Shown: positions 16,273-25,469 of the stretch, piece by piece
Numbering within the stretch: the first letter of the stretch is position 1
Layout of the letters: the number at the start of each line of letters is the position of its first letter
NCBI RefSeq assembly: GCF_029223545.1
Contig: NZ_CP097870.1
Location: forward strand, 1,364,001-1,428,000
Source: Thauera sp. GDN1
Lineage (GTDB): Bacteria > Pseudomonadota > Gammaproteobacteria > Burkholderiales > Rhodocyclaceae
DNA length: 64,000 nucleotides
Reading direction: 5' to 3'
Translations under genes and position numbers: made by a program
The notes under the pieces: model-generated
The model's input: the letters and a program-made list of their open reading frames with translations, nothing else
Database searches by the model: none
Told to the model about the DNA's origin: nothing

Positions 16273-18018
16273 ATGTCGGATTCAGCGGGCAAACAGGTGC
16301 CGCCTAGCATGCAGGCGATGCTCGCCGCGGGGCAGGCGATGGCGCAGGGTTTCTTCGATGCGCTGGCACGTCAGCACGTGGCGATGCAGGATTCTTCCGG
16401 CGTTGCCGCACCGAAGCTGCCGATGCCCGAGGCCGAAGTCGTGGCCGCGATGCAGCGCGAATACGCCGAGAAGCAGGCTGCATTGTGGTCGTCCATGCTC
16501 GGCCGCAAGCCGGGTGAAGCGGGCGAGACCGTCGTCCAGCCCGAACCGGGCGACAAGCGCTTCGCCGCGCCGGAGTGGTCCGAGAGCCCGGTGTTCGACT
16601 ACGTGCGCCAGGCTTACCTGCTCAATGCCGACCTGCTGCGCAGGATGGCCGATTCGATGCCGATCGCCGATGGCCGCGCCAAGTCGCGCATCCAGTTCCT
16701 TACCCGGCAGTACATCGACGCGTTGTCGCCGAGCAACTTCGCGGCGACCAATCCGGAGTTCATCAAGACCGCGGTCGAGACCAAGGGCGAGAGCATCGCC
16801 CGCGGCGTGCAGAACCTGCTCGCCGACCTCGAGAAGGGGCGGATCTCGATGACCGACGACTCGGCCTTCGAGATCGGCCGCAACCTGGCGCTGACGCCGG
16901 GTTCGGTCGTTTTCGAGAACGAGCTGATGCAGCTGATCCAGTACGCGCCGCTGACCGAGAAGGTCGCGCAGGTGCCGCTGCTGATCGTGCCGCCGTGCAT
17001 CAACAAGTTCTACATCATGGACCTGCAGCCGGAGAACTCGCTCGTGCGCTTCGTCGTCGAGCAGGGCTTCACCGTCTTTCTCGTGTCGTGGAAGAACCCG
17101 CGTCCCGACAGCGGCGGGCACCACACATGGGACGACTACCTCGAGAAGGGGCCGCTGGCGGCGCTCGAGGTGGTGCGTTCGATCACCCGCGTCAAGAAGC
17201 CCAACGTGCTCGGCTTCTGCGTCGGCGGCACCATCCTGACCTCCGCGCTCGCGGTGGCGCGGGCGCGTGGCGAGGAGCCGGTGTCCAGCCTGACGCTGAT
17301 GACCACGCTGCTCGATTTCTCCGATGCGGGCGAGCTCGGCTGCCTGGTCGACGAGGCCAGCGTCACCGCGCGCGAGGCCGCGATCGGCAAGGGCGGGGTG
17401 CTCAAGGGCCAGGAGCTCGCCAACGTGTTCTCCTTCCTGCGCGCCAACGACCTCGTGTGGCAGTACGTCGTCGGCAACTACCTCAAGGGCAACAAGCCGG
17501 TCGCCTTCGACCTGCTGTACTGGAACTCGGATTCGACCAATCTCCCGGGGCCGTTCCTGACCTGGTACCTGCGCAACATGTACCTCGAGAACAACCTGCG
17601 CGTGCCGGGCAAGCTCAAGATGCTCGGTCACAAGGTCGACCTCGGCAAGGTGGATGTGCCGGCCTACCTGATGGCGGCGCGCGAAGACCACATCGTGCCG
17701 TGGAAGAGCGCCTACCTGGCGCGCAACCTGCTCGGCGGCGACACCACCTTCGTGCTCGGCGCCAGCGGCCACATCGCCGGCGCGATCAATCCGGCCTCGA
17801 AGAACCGTCGCAGTTACTGGACCGCAGAGGGGCGCCCTGCGGATCCGGACGAATGGCTGGATGGCGCGACCGAGAACAAGGGAAGCTGGTGGCTGCACTG
17901 GATCGAATGGCTGCGCGGCCATGGTGGCAAGCAGGTCGCGGCGCGCGGTCGCCTGGGCAGCACGAAGTACGAGCCGATCGAACCGGCGCCGGGGCGTTAC
18001 GTCAAGGAGCGCGCCTGA
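16273..18018 (+). CDS. phaC: Class I poly(3-hydroxyalkanoate) synthase
   Basis: A 581-residue class I PHA synthase. The alpha/beta-hydrolase core has the lipase-like box GFCVGGT with nucleophile Cys316, the catalytic Asp in REDHIVPW and the His in GASGHIAG. The N-terminal PhaC_N region includes the SNFAATNPEF and SVVFENELMQLIQY motifs. It polymerises (R)-3-hydroxybutyryl-CoA into granules. The ATG at 16273 follows CAGGAGG at good spacing. It heads a cluster with two acetoacetyl-CoA reductases and PhaR. No beta-ketothiolase (phaA) is present in the window, so that step is encoded elsewhere. Confidence 0.97.
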   Translation: MSDSAGKQVPPSMQAMLAAGQAMAQGFFDALARQHVAMQDSSGVAAPKLPMPEAEVVAAMQREYAEKQAALWSSMLGRKPGEAGETVVQPEPGDKRFAAPEWSESPVFDYVRQAYLLNADLLRRMADSMPIADGRAKSRIQFLTRQYIDALSPSNFAATNPEFIKTAVETKGESIARGVQNLLADLEKGRISMTDDSAFEIGRNLALTPGSVVFENELMQLIQYAPLTEKVAQVPLLIVPPCINKFYIMDLQPENSLVRFVVEQGFTVFLVSWKNPRPDSGGHHTWDDYLEKGPLAALEVVRSITRVKKPNVLGFCVGGTILTSALAVARARGEEPVSSLTLMTTLLDFSDAGELGCLVDEASVTAREAAIGKGGVLKGQELANVFSFLRANDLVWQYVVGNYLKGNKPVAFDLLYWNSDSTNLPGPFLTWYLRNMYLENNLRVPGKLKMLGHKVDLGKVDVPAYLMAAREDHIVPWKSAYLARNLLGGDTTFVLGASGHIAGAINPASKNRRSYWTAEGRPADPDEWLDGATENKGSWWLHWIEWLRGHGGKQVAARGRLGSTKYEPIEPAPGRYVKERA

Positions 18019-18131
18019 CGAGGGCCGCGGAGGCATTCTTTCTCGGCGGCAGCGGATCGGACGGTCGCTGCCGTCGTGTTCAACGACCGTCCACAAGAAC
18101 ATTGGTACCCGATTAGGGAGAGGAGAGAACG

Positions 18132-18872
18132 ATGGCAAGAGTTGCACTGGTAACGGGTGGCATGGGTGGTCTGGGCGAGGCGATCTGCATCAAGCTCGCA
18201 GCGCTGGGCTACAGGGTGGTCACGACGCATTCCCCGGGCAATGCCAAGGCGCACGAATGGCTGCAGACCATGAACAACATGGGCTACGGCTTCAAGGCGG
18301 TTCCCTGCGACGTGTCCGATTTCGATTCGTGCAAGGCCTGCGTCGAGCAGGTGGTCAGGGAGGTGGGGCCGGTCGATGTGCTGGTCAACAACGCCGGCAT
18401 CACCCGCGACATGACCTTCAAGAAGATGACCAAGGCCGACTGGGATGCGGTCATCAGCACCAACCTCGACTCGGCCTTCAACATGACCAAGCAGGTCATG
18501 GATGGCATGGTCGAGCGCAAGTGGGGTCGCGTGATCAACGTGTCTTCGGTCAACGGCCAGAAGGGCGCCTTCGGCCAGACCAACTACGCCGCCGCCAAGG
18601 CCGGCATGCACGGCTTCACCAAGGCGCTGGCGCTGGAAGTGGCGCGCAACGGCGTGACCGTCAACACGATCTCGCCGGGCTACATCGGCACCAAGATGGT
18701 GATGGCGATTCCGCAGGAGATCCTCGACTCCAAGATCCTGCCGCAGATCCCGGTGTCCCGCCTGGGCAAGCCGGAAGAGATCGCCGGCCTGGTCGCTTAC
18801 CTGTCCTCGGACGAGGCGGCGTTCGTGACCGGCGCCAACATCTCGATCAACGGTGGCCAGCACATGTTCTGA
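18132..18872 (+). CDS. phaB: Acetoacetyl-CoA reductase (first copy)
   Basis: A 246-residue short-chain dehydrogenase of the PhaB type. The Rossmann motif is TGGMGGLGEAI; the NNAGITRD motif and the catalytic Ser/Tyr/Lys (SSVNGQKGAFGQTNYAAAKAG) are intact, as is the C-terminal GANISINGGQHMF. It reduces acetoacetyl-CoA to (R)-3-hydroxybutyryl-CoA with NADPH, feeding PhaC. AGGAGAGAACG precedes the ATG. It lies 113 nt downstream of phaC and is followed by a terminator, so phaC-phaB is one unit. Confidence 0.95.
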   Translation: MARVALVTGGMGGLGEAICIKLAALGYRVVTTHSPGNAKAHEWLQTMNNMGYGFKAVPCDVSDFDSCKACVEQVVREVGPVDVLVNNAGITRDMTFKKMTKADWDAVISTNLDSAFNMTKQVMDGMVERKWGRVINVSSVNGQKGAFGQTNYAAAKAGMHGFTKALALEVARNGVTVNTISPGYIGTKMVMAIPQEILDSKILPQIPVSRLGKPEEIAGLVAYLSSDEAAFVTGANISINGGQHMF

Positions 18873-18902
18873 TTCCGCGCGAGCTGGAACAGGCATCGAA
18901 AG

Positions 18903-18928
18903 AACGCGCCCGCCAGGGCGCGTTTTTT
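18903..18928 (+). terminator. Rho-independent terminator after the first phaB
   Basis: A 9-bp GC-rich stem (AACGCGCCC / GGGCGCGTT) with a 4-nt loop runs into six T residues. Confidence 0.9.
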
Positions 18929-18960
18929 ATCCGCGGCGCAATATTTTCTGGGGTATTGCG

Positions 18961-18992
18961 TTGCAACAAGTTCAGTCAACAGTGGATATAAT
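18961..18992 (+). promoter_or_regulatory. Promoter candidate for the second phaB
   Basis: A perfect -10 TATAAT (18987-18992) is preceded by TTGCAA (18961-18966) with a 20-bp spacer, longer than ideal. It lies just after the terminator of the first phaB and about 110 bp before the second phaB start, so the second copy is probably transcribed on its own. Confidence 0.5.
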
Positions 18993-19101
18993 GGCTCGGT
19001 GCGGTGGCTGACGCGCTGCCGCATGTTGTGCCGAAGAGGATGCGGGCAAGGGTGCCTGCCAGTGGCTTCGGTTTCCAAAATTGCCCCAGAAGGATTTCAA
19101 G

Positions 19102-19842
19102 ATGTCCCAGAAAATCGCTCTCGTTACCGGCGCCATGGGTGGTCTCGGCACGGCGATCTGCCAGTCCCTCTCCAAGGACGGTTTCAAGGTCGTCGCCAAC
19201 TGCCTGCCGAACTTCGAGCAGAAGGACGCCTGGCTGTCCGCCCAGCGTGACCTGGGTTTCGACTTCGCCGCCGCTGAAGGCGATGTCTCGAACTACGAAT
19301 CGTGTGCCGCCATGGTTGCGAAGATCGAAGCCGAAGTCGGTCCGATCGACGTCCTGGTGAACAACGCCGGCATCACCCGCGACAAGTTCTTCCCCAAGAT
19401 GGAAAAGGGGCAGTGGGATGCGGTCATCAGCACCAACCTGAACAGCCTGTTCAACGTGACCCATCACGTCTCCGCCAAGATGGCCGAGCGCGGCTGGGGC
19501 CGGATCATCAACATCTCCTCGGTGAACGGCGTCAAGGGCCAGGCCGGCCAGACCAACTATTCGGCGGCCAAGGCCGGCGTGCTGGGCTTCACCAAGGCGC
19601 TCGCCGCCGAGCTCGCCACCAAGGGCGTGACCGTCAATGCGATCGCTCCGGGCTATATCGGCACCGACATGGTCATGGCGATCCGCGACGACATCCGCCA
19701 GGGCATCATCGACACCGTGCCGATGAAGCGCCTCGGCCGTCCGGACGAGATCGGCGACCTGTGCGCCTACCTCGCCTCCGACAAGGCCGCCTACATCACC
19801 GGCGCCACCATCAACATCAATGGCGGCCTGCACATGTGCTGA
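19102..19842 (+). CDS. phaB: Acetoacetyl-CoA reductase (second copy)
   Basis: Another 246-residue PhaB-type reductase, clearly paralogous to the first: TGAMGGLGTAI nucleotide-binding motif, NNAGITRDKFF, SSVNGVKGQAGQTNYSAAKAG catalytic segment and the GATININGGLHMC ending. The ATG at 19102 follows AGAAGGA. It has its own promoter candidate and terminator, unlike the first copy, which follows phaC. The two may differ in expression or in reductant or substrate preference. A 3-oxoacyl-ACP reductase role is less likely given the PhaB-like HMC/HMF ending and the context, but cannot be excluded. Confidence 0.92.
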   Translation: MSQKIALVTGAMGGLGTAICQSLSKDGFKVVANCLPNFEQKDAWLSAQRDLGFDFAAAEGDVSNYESCAAMVAKIEAEVGPIDVLVNNAGITRDKFFPKMEKGQWDAVISTNLNSLFNVTHHVSAKMAERGWGRIINISSVNGVKGQAGQTNYSAAKAGVLGFTKALAAELATKGVTVNAIAPGYIGTDMVMAIRDDIRQGIIDTVPMKRLGRPDEIGDLCAYLASDKAAYITGATININGGLHMC

Positions 19843-19868
19843 TGTTGCAGCGTGCCATGCGCGAAATC

Positions 19869-19901
19869 ACGAAGCCCCGTCGAAGGACGGGGTTTCGTTT
19901 T
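19869..19901 (+). terminator. Rho-independent terminator after the second phaB
   Basis: A 12-bp stem (ACGAAGCCCCGT / ACGGGGTTTCGT) with one mismatch and a 6-nt loop is followed by TTT. Confidence 0.85.
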
Positions 19902-19911
19902 CGCGGCGCGA

Positions 19912-19917
19912 TATAAT
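19912..19917 (+). promoter_or_regulatory. -10 element candidate for phaR
   Basis: A perfect TATAAT sits directly after the phaB terminator and 45 bp before the phaR start. No convincing -35 lies at 16-18 bp, so another factor or weak activity is possible. Confidence 0.35.
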
Positions 19918-19961
19918 TTTTCCGTAAAGAGCGAAGACACCGCCGCCGAGGAGATGGAGAG

Positions 19962-20558
19962 ATGCCGGAACAGCAGCGCCTGATCAAGAAATACCCGAAC
20001 CGCCGTCTGTACGACACGCGCACGAGTTCGTACATCACCCTGGCGGACGTCAAGGAGCTGGTGCTCAACCACGAGCTGTTCCAGGTCTTGGATGCCAAGA
20101 CCAGCGAGGATCTGACGCGCAGCATCCTGCTGCAGATCATCCTCGAGGAAGAAGCCGGCGGCGCGCCGATGTTCACCAGCGACCTGCTCGCGCACATGAT
20201 CCGTTTCTACGGCAACGCGATGCAGGGCATGATGGGCAAGTACCTCGAGAGCAACATCAAGGCCTTCACGGAGATGCAGGCCAAGCTGCAGGACCAGGCG
20301 CACGCGATCTATGGCGAGAACAGCCCGGTCGGCCAGGACCTGTGGGCGCAGTTCCTCAACTTCCAGGGGCCCGCGCTGCAGAGCATGATGGGCGCCTACG
20401 TGGATCAGTCGAAGAAGATGTTCGAGCAGATGCAGAGCCAGCTCGAGAGCCAGACGCGCAACATGTTCACCGGCTTCCAGTTTCCCAACTACGTCAAGCC
20501 CGAAGACGGCCCGTCGTCCGCTCCGGCGGCCATGGGCAAGGACGAAGGCAAGAAGTGA
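19962..20558 (+). CDS. phaR: Polyhydroxyalkanoate synthesis regulator PhaR
   Basis: A 198-residue PhaR. The N-terminal PHB/PHA accumulation regulator DNA-binding domain is unmistakable (LIKKYPNRRLYDTRTSSYITLADVK), followed by the PHB_acc domain (SILLQIILEEEAGGAPMFTSDLLAHMIRFYG). The C-terminal half is rich in Met/Gln and amphipathic, like phasin-binding surfaces. PhaR represses phasin genes and itself until PHA granules titrate it. Its place right after phaC/phaB fits. An ordinary GGAG-type ribosome site precedes the ATG. Confidence 0.95.
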   Translation: MPEQQRLIKKYPNRRLYDTRTSSYITLADVKELVLNHELFQVLDAKTSEDLTRSILLQIILEEEAGGAPMFTSDLLAHMIRFYGNAMQGMMGKYLESNIKAFTEMQAKLQDQAHAIYGENSPVGQDLWAQFLNFQGPALQSMMGAYVDQSKKMFEQMQSQLESQTRNMFTGFQFPNYVKPEDGPSSAPAAMGKDEGKK

Positions 20559-20615
20559 CCGGATGAGCGCGGACCCGCCGCGCATGTCCGTTTCGACCCG
20601 ACAGGTTTTCCTCGC

Positions 20616-21947
20616 ATGACCACCTTCAAGACCCCGGACCTGCCGCGCGTCGGCTTCGTTTCCCTCGGCTGCCCGAAGGCGACCGTCGATTCCGAGCACA
20701 TCCTCACCCGCTTGCGCGCCGAGGGCTACACGATCTCGGGCAGCTATGACGACGCCGACCTGGTGGTCGTCAACACCTGTGGTTTCATCGATGCCGCGGT
20801 CGAGGAGTCGCTCGACGCGATCGGCGAGGCGCTGGCCGAGAACGGCAAGGTCATCGTCACCGGCTGCCTGGGCGCCAAGGACGACGTGATCCTGTCCGCG
20901 CATCCGCAGGTTCTCGCCGTGACCGGTCCGCACGCGACCGAAGAGGTCATGCACGCGGTGCACAGGCACCTGCCCAAGCCGCACGACCCCTTCACCGACC
21001 TCGTGCCGCCGCAGGGCATCCGCCTGACGCCGCAGCACTATGCCTACCTGAAGATTTCCGAAGGCTGCAACCACCGCTGCACCTTCTGCATCATCCCCTC
21101 GATGCGTGGCGATCTGGTCAGCCGCCCGATCCACGAGGTGATGCGCGAGGCCGAGGCGCTGGCCGATGCCGGCGTCAAGGAAATCCTCGTGATCTCGCAG
21201 GACACCTCGGCCTACGGCGTCGACGTCAAGTACCGCACCGGATTCTGGGGCGGGCGTCCGGTCAAGACGCGGCTGCTCGACCTCGCCAAGGCGCTCGGCG
21301 AGCTCGGCATCTGGATCCGGATGCACTACGTCTATCCCTACCCGAGCGTCGACGACCTGATCCCGCTGATGGCCGAGGGCAAGATCCTGCCTTACCTCGA
21401 TGTGCCCTTCCAGCACGCCAGCCCGCGCATCCTCAAGGCCATGAAGCGCCCGGCCAACGCCGAGAACGTGCTCGAGCGCGTGCGCAAGTGGCGCAGCATC
21501 TGCCCCGACCTGACCATCCGCTCGACCTTCATCACCGGCTTCCCCGGCGAGACCGAGGAAGACTTCGAGATGCTGCTGAACTTCCTCGAGGAAGCCCAGC
21601 TCGACCGCGTCGGCGCCTTCGCCTATTCCCCGGTGGAAGGCGCAGCGGCCAACGAGCTGCCCGATGCGGTGCCGGAGGAGGTGCGCGAGGAGCGTCGTAT
21701 GCGCCTGATGGATTTCCAGGAAGACATCTCCACCCAGCGCCTCGAGGCCAAGATCGATCGCGAGATGACCGTGCTCGTCGACGAGGTCGACGAGGAGGGC
21801 GCGCTCGCACGTTCGCCGGGCGACGCGCCCGAGATCGACGGCCTGGTCATCATCCCCGACGGCGAAGGCCTGGCACCGGGCGACTTCGTGCGGGTGCGCA
21901 TCACCGATTGCGATGTGCACGACCTCTACGCCGAGCGCATCGAATAA
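20616..21947 (+). CDS. rimO: Ribosomal protein S12 methylthiotransferase RimO
   Basis: A 443-residue radical-SAM methylthiotransferase. The N-terminal UPF0004 domain begins with [16 protein letters not shown]. The radical-SAM Cys triplet CNHRCTFC (Cys151, Cys155, Cys158) is followed by [13 protein letters not shown], and a C-terminal TRAM domain ends the protein. The [11 protein letters not shown]-terminus and SMRG motif separate RimO from MiaB. It modifies Asp88/89 of ribosomal protein S12. It is 57 nt downstream of phaR and has no functional link to PHA. Confidence 0.96.
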   Translation: MTTFKTPDLPRVGFVSLGCPKATVDSEHILTRLRAEGYTISGSYDDADLVVVNTCGFIDAAVEESLDAIGEALAENGKVIVTGCLGAKDDVILSAHPQVLAVTGPHATEEVMHAVHRHLPKPHDPFTDLVPPQGIRLTPQHYAYLKISEGCNHRCTFCIIPSMRGDLVSRPIHEVMREAEALADAGVKEILVISQDTSAYGVDVKYRTGFWGGRPVKTRLLDLAKALGELGIWIRMHYVYPYPSVDDLIPLMAEGKILPYLDVPFQHASPRILKAMKRPANAENVLERVRKWRSICPDLTIRSTFITGFPGETEEDFEMLLNFLEEAQLDRVGAFAYSPVEGAAANELPDAVPEEVREERRMRLMDFQEDISTQRLEAKIDREMTVLVDEVDEEGALARSPGDAPEIDGLVIIPDGEGLAPGDFVRVRITDCDVHDLYAERIE

Positions 21948-21980
21948 GGCGCGATCCGGCATGCCGGGGAGGGCGTCGCG

Positions 21981-22955
21981 GTGAGTGGAGCGAGTGCCCT
22001 CGGCGCGGTCGGACTGGCCTGTGCGAAGCCTGCGGGCGACGGGCCGGCGATCGGTCTCGCGCTCGGTAGCGGTGCGGCGCGCGGCTGGGCGCACCTGGGC
22101 GTGCTGCAGGAACTCGCGCGCGAAGGCATCGCGCCGCAGATCATCACCGGCTGCTCGATCGGCGCCTTCGTCGGCGCGGCCGCGGCCTCGGGCGACCTCG
22201 ACAAGCTGGTGCGCTGGGCCGAGACGCTCAAGTGGCAGGACGTGGTTTCGCTGCTCGACGTGTCGCTGCGCGGTGGGCTGATCAAGGGCCAGAAGCTGAT
22301 CGATTTCTTCGAGCGCAACTTCGTCGATCGTGACTTCACCGAACTCGATCAGCGCTTCGCGTGCGTCGCCACCGAACTGTCCACCGGACGCGAGATCTGG
22401 CTGCACGAAGGCAGCGTGTCGGCCGCGGTGCGCGCCTCGATCGCGCTTCCCGGACTGATGACGCCGGTACTGCACCAGGGGCGGATGCTGGTCGACGGCG
22501 GGCTGGTCAATCCGGTGCCGGTGTCGCTGTGCCGGGCGATGGGGGCCGACGTGGTGATCGCGGTGGACCTCGGTTCAGACATGGTCGGCCGCGCGTTCCG
22601 GCACTCGGCGGTAGAGCCTGCGCCGCTGGAGGAGACCGAGGCCGGATGGACCGAACGCCTGCTATCGCGCTTCGGTTTCGCCGCGGAAGACGGGGCTCCG
22701 GCGCCCGCCCGCGTTGCTGACGACAACCTCCCCTCGCTGGTGTCCGTGATCAGCTCCAGCATCAACATCATGCAGGTGCGCATCGCGCGCAGCCGTCTGG
22801 CCGGCGAGCCGGCCGACCTGCTGGTCTCGCCGCGCGTGTCCCAGCTCGGCCTGATGGATTACCACCGCGCCGACGAGGCGATCGCCGAGGGCGTGGCCGC
22901 GGTTGCGCGGGTCAGGCCGCTGCTGCGCGAGCTGCTCGGCATCGGCAACGAGTGA
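21981..22955 (+). CDS. Patatin-like phospholipase (RssA/NTE family)
   Basis: A 324-residue patatin-fold serine hydrolase. It shows the oxyanion motif LGSGAARGWAHLGVL, the nucleophile elbow GCSIGAFVGAA and the catalytic Asp in MLVDGGLVNPVPV. The region after about residue 200 is a variable C-terminus. The GTG start at 21981 has a GGGGAGGG site about 9 bases upstream. There is no signal peptide, so it is cytosolic or peripheral. The substrate is unknown; lysophospholipid turnover is typical for the family. The following gene starts 7 nt after its stop. Confidence 0.85.
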   Translation: MSGASALGAVGLACAKPAGDGPAIGLALGSGAARGWAHLGVLQELAREGIAPQIITGCSIGAFVGAAAASGDLDKLVRWAETLKWQDVVSLLDVSLRGGLIKGQKLIDFFERNFVDRDFTELDQRFACVATELSTGREIWLHEGSVSAAVRASIALPGLMTPVLHQGRMLVDGGLVNPVPVSLCRAMGADVVIAVDLGSDMVGRAFRHSAVEPAPLEETEAGWTERLLSRFGFAAEDGAPAPARVADDNLPSLVSVISSSINIMQVRIARSRLAGEPADLLVSPRVSQLGLMDYHRADEAIAEGVAAVARVRPLLRELLGIGNE

Positions 22956-22962
22956 GGAAGCG

Positions 22963-24387
22963 ATGACGGATTCCCTGGCCGACACGCTGCGGGGCATCGT
23001 GGGCGCGGCGCATGTGCTCGATGCTGCGCACGACATGGCGCCCTACCTGAGCGACTGGCGTGGGCGCTACCACGGTCGCGCGCGTGCGGTGGTCCGCCCG
23101 CAGGACACCCCGCAACTGGCAGCGGTGGTCGCCGCCTGCGCGGCGGCCGGGGTGCCGATGGTGCCGCAGGGCGGCAATACCGGCCTGTGCGGCGGCGCGA
23201 CTCCGCTCGCCGACGGCGCCGCGGTGGTGATCAGCCTGGCGCGCATGAGCCGCATCCGTGCGCTCGATACCGACAACGACACCCTCACCGTCGAGGCCGG
23301 CTGCACGCTCGCAGCGGTGCAGGAGGCCGCCGCGGCCGCGGGGCGGCTGTTTCCGCTGGCGCTGGCTTCCGAGGGCAGTTGCATGATCGGCGGCAACCTG
23401 TCGACCAACGCCGGCGGGGTGCAGGTGCTGCGCTACGGCAATACCCGGGATCTGATCCTCGGCCTCGAGGTGGTGCTTGCGGACGGCCGCGTCTGGGACG
23501 GCCTGCGCGGCCTGCGCAAGGACAACACCGGCTACGATCTCAAGCAGCTCTTCATCGGTGCGGAGGGTACGCTCGGCATCGTCTCGGCGGCGGTGCTGAA
23601 GCTCTTCCCGGCGATCCGCAGCCGCGCCACCGCGTGGGTGGCGGTGCCCGACCCGGCGGCGGCGGTGCGCCTGCTCGGATTGCTGCGTGCGAACTGCGGC
23701 GACCGCGTCAGCGCCTTCGAGATCGTCGGCCGCGCCGCGCTGGAGCTTGTGCTGCAGCACATCCCCGGCGCCCGCGATCCGCTCGCCGGTGCGCCCGCGT
23801 GGACTGTGCTCGTCGAGCTGTCCGACCCCGCGAGCGACGCGCCGCTGGAGGCCCAGCTCGAGGCGGCGCTGGCGACGGCGTGCGAACAGGGGCTGGCGAG
23901 CGATGCTGCGGTGGCAGCCAGTGTTGCCCAGGCGCAGGCGCTGTGGGCGCTGCGCGAGAACATCTCGGAAGCGCAGCGCATCGAGGGCGTCAGCATCAAG
24001 CACGACGTGGCGGTGCCGATGAGCCGGATCGCCGAATTCCTCGAGCGTGCGGGCAGGGCGCTCGCACGGCGCTGGCCGGACGTGCGCGTGGTGGCTTTCG
24101 GCCACATCGGCGACGGTAACCTGCACTACAATCTGTCCAAGCCTGTCGCGGACGACAACGTCGCCTTCATCGCACGTACCGGCGAGGTGAATCGGATCGT
24201 GCATGATCTGGTGTGCGAACTCGGTGGCTCGATCTCGGCAGAACACGGCCTCGGCCAGCTCAAGCGCGACGAGATCCTGCACTACAAGTCGGCGCTGGAG
24301 ATCGAGCTGATGCAGCGGATCAAGCAGGCGCTCGATCCACAGGGGTTGATGAACCCGGGCAAGGTGCTCCGTCACGAAGGCGGATGA
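22963..24387 (+). CDS. FAD-linked D-2-hydroxyacid dehydrogenase (GlcD/D2HGDH type)
   Basis: A 474-residue FAD-binding PCMH oxidase with FAD-linked C-terminal domain. Visible are VPQGGNTGLCGGATPL (FAD pyrophosphate loop), GGNLSTNAGGVQVLRYGNTRDLILGLEVVLADG, and the C-terminal substrate/metal site GHIGDGNLHYN and SAEHGLGQLKRDE. Close relatives oxidise D-2-hydroxyglutarate or D-lactate, passing electrons to a quinone or electron-transfer flavoprotein. There is no adjacent glcE/glcF, so a stand-alone D-2-hydroxyglutarate or D-lactate enzyme is more likely than glycolate oxidase. The ATG at 22963 follows GAGGAAG. Confidence 0.85.
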   Translation: MTDSLADTLRGIVGAAHVLDAAHDMAPYLSDWRGRYHGRARAVVRPQDTPQLAAVVAACAAAGVPMVPQGGNTGLCGGATPLADGAAVVISLARMSRIRALDTDNDTLTVEAGCTLAAVQEAAAAAGRLFPLALASEGSCMIGGNLSTNAGGVQVLRYGNTRDLILGLEVVLADGRVWDGLRGLRKDNTGYDLKQLFIGAEGTLGIVSAAVLKLFPAIRSRATAWVAVPDPAAAVRLLGLLRANCGDRVSAFEIVGRAALELVLQHIPGARDPLAGAPAWTVLVELSDPASDAPLEAQLEAALATACEQGLASDAAVAASVAQAQALWALRENISEAQRIEGVSIKHDVAVPMSRIAEFLERAGRALARRWPDVRVVAFGHIGDGNLHYNLSKPVADDNVAFIARTGEVNRIVHDLVCELGGSISAEHGLGQLKRDEILHYKSALEIELMQRIKQALDPQGLMNPGKVLRHEGG

Positions 24388-24408
24388 TCAAAAAGACGCA
24401 GAAAGACG

Positions 24409-24437
24409 TTTACAAGCCCGATGAGGCGACCTATAAT
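24409..24437 (+). promoter_or_regulatory. Promoter of the first tRNA set
   Basis: TTTACA, a 17-bp spacer and a perfect TATAAT, followed by a GCGCGC discriminator typical of stringently controlled stable-RNA promoters. The tRNA begins 17 bp after the -10. Confidence 0.8.
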
Positions 24438-24454
24438 GCGCGCTCTTCGGTGCA

Positions 24455-24530
<76 letters not shown>

Positions 24531-24551
24531 AATCGAAGTTGATGTGCCGTA

Positions 24552-24627
24552 GTCCCCATCGTCTAGAGGCCTAGGACACCGCCCTTTCACGGCGATAACC
24601 GGGGTTCGAATCCCCGTGGGGACGCCA
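24552..24627 (+). tRNA. tRNA-Glu(TTC), copy 1
   Basis: 76 nt including encoded CCA. Acceptor GTCCCCA/TGGGGAC, anticodon loop CTTTCAC between CCGCC and GGCG(A), giving TTC. Identical to the copy at 24968. Confidence 0.97.
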
Positions 24628-24690
24628 TACAAGGCAGCGCAGCCAATCGGCTGCGAGGCAAATCCGGTGGAAGCCGGAGCAGGTCAGTGC

Positions 24691-24767
24691 GGAGTGGTAG
24701 TTCAGTCGGTTAGAATACCGGCCTGTCACGCCGGGGGTCGCGGGTTCGAGTCCCGTCCACTCCGCCA
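24691..24767 (+). tRNA. tRNA-Asp(GTC), copy 1
   Basis: 77 nt including encoded CCA. Acceptor GGAGTGG/CCACTCC, anticodon loop CTGTCAC gives GTC, T-arm GGGTTCGAGTCCC. Identical to the copy at 25104. Confidence 0.97.
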
Positions 24768-24820
24768 GTTTCAACCAGAGCCATGCTCTGGAATGTTTCG
24801 AAGGTGACAATTCGAAACGC

Positions 24821-24849
24821 TTGCGGTGGGCTTTTCCGGAAGCTATAAT
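24821..24849 (+). promoter_or_regulatory. Promoter of the second tRNA set
   Basis: TTGCGG, 17-bp spacer, TATAAT. The spacer length matches the promoter of the first set, and the second tRNA-Ala starts 15 bp after the -10. Confidence 0.75.
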
Positions 24850-24863
24850 CGCCGCCTCGTTGT

Positions 24864-24939
<76 letters not shown>

Positions 24940-24967
24940 AAAGGTTTATGCAGTAGATAGGCTTGCA

Positions 24968-25043
24968 GTCCCCATCGTCTAGAGGCCTAGGACACCGCCC
25001 TTTCACGGCGATAACCGGGGTTCGAATCCCCGTGGGGACGCCA
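24968..25043 (+). tRNA. tRNA-Glu(TTC), copy 2
   Basis: 76 nt, same sequence as the copy at 24552, encoded CCA, anticodon TTC. Confidence 0.97.
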
Positions 25044-25103
25044 CACAAGGCTGTCCGGCACAAATCGGACAGCAAGACGGCGAAAGCCGCAGCAGGTCAG
25101 CGC

Positions 25104-25180
25104 GGAGTGGTAGTTCAGTCGGTTAGAATACCGGCCTGTCACGCCGGGGGTCGCGGGTTCGAGTCCCGTCCACTCCGCCA
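25104..25180 (+). tRNA. tRNA-Asp(GTC), copy 2
   Basis: 77 nt, same sequence as the copy at 24691, encoded CCA, anticodon GTC. The terminator starts 2 nt later. Confidence 0.97.
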
Positions 25181-25182
25181 CC

Positions 25183-25221
25183 AAAAAGCCCTTTGTCGAT
25201 CATTCGACAAAGGGCTTTTTT
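25183..25221 (+). terminator. Rho-independent terminator of the tRNA cluster
   Basis: A perfect 17-bp stem (AAAAAGCCCTTTGTCGA / TCGACAAAGGGCTTTTT) with a TCAT loop and T-tract directly follows the last tRNA. Confidence 0.95.
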
Positions 25222-25469
25222 CCATTCCGTCGCCGGTCATCGTGCGATCATCCCCATGTTTTGCTGGAACGGTCTCATCCCGGTGCGACCGCCTGGGTCG
25301 GCGCACGCGGTTAATGCTGCGCCTTAGGCATGTCCCGGATCGGCCTGGTACTGGTGCGCGCCGGTCGAATCCGCTAAAGTGCCGCCCATACGCAGCGGTA
25401 TGGAAGGCTCGTCGTGTCGATCTGCCGCTGCCCGCTTGAACATTGAACGTGCGAAGGAGAGCGAAGACG

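Noticed and set aside
22963..24387. Glycolate oxidase subunit GlcD
   Set aside because: No glcE or glcF follows, and the C-terminal motifs fit stand-alone D-2-hydroxyglutarate/D-lactate dehydrogenases equally well, so a general name was used.
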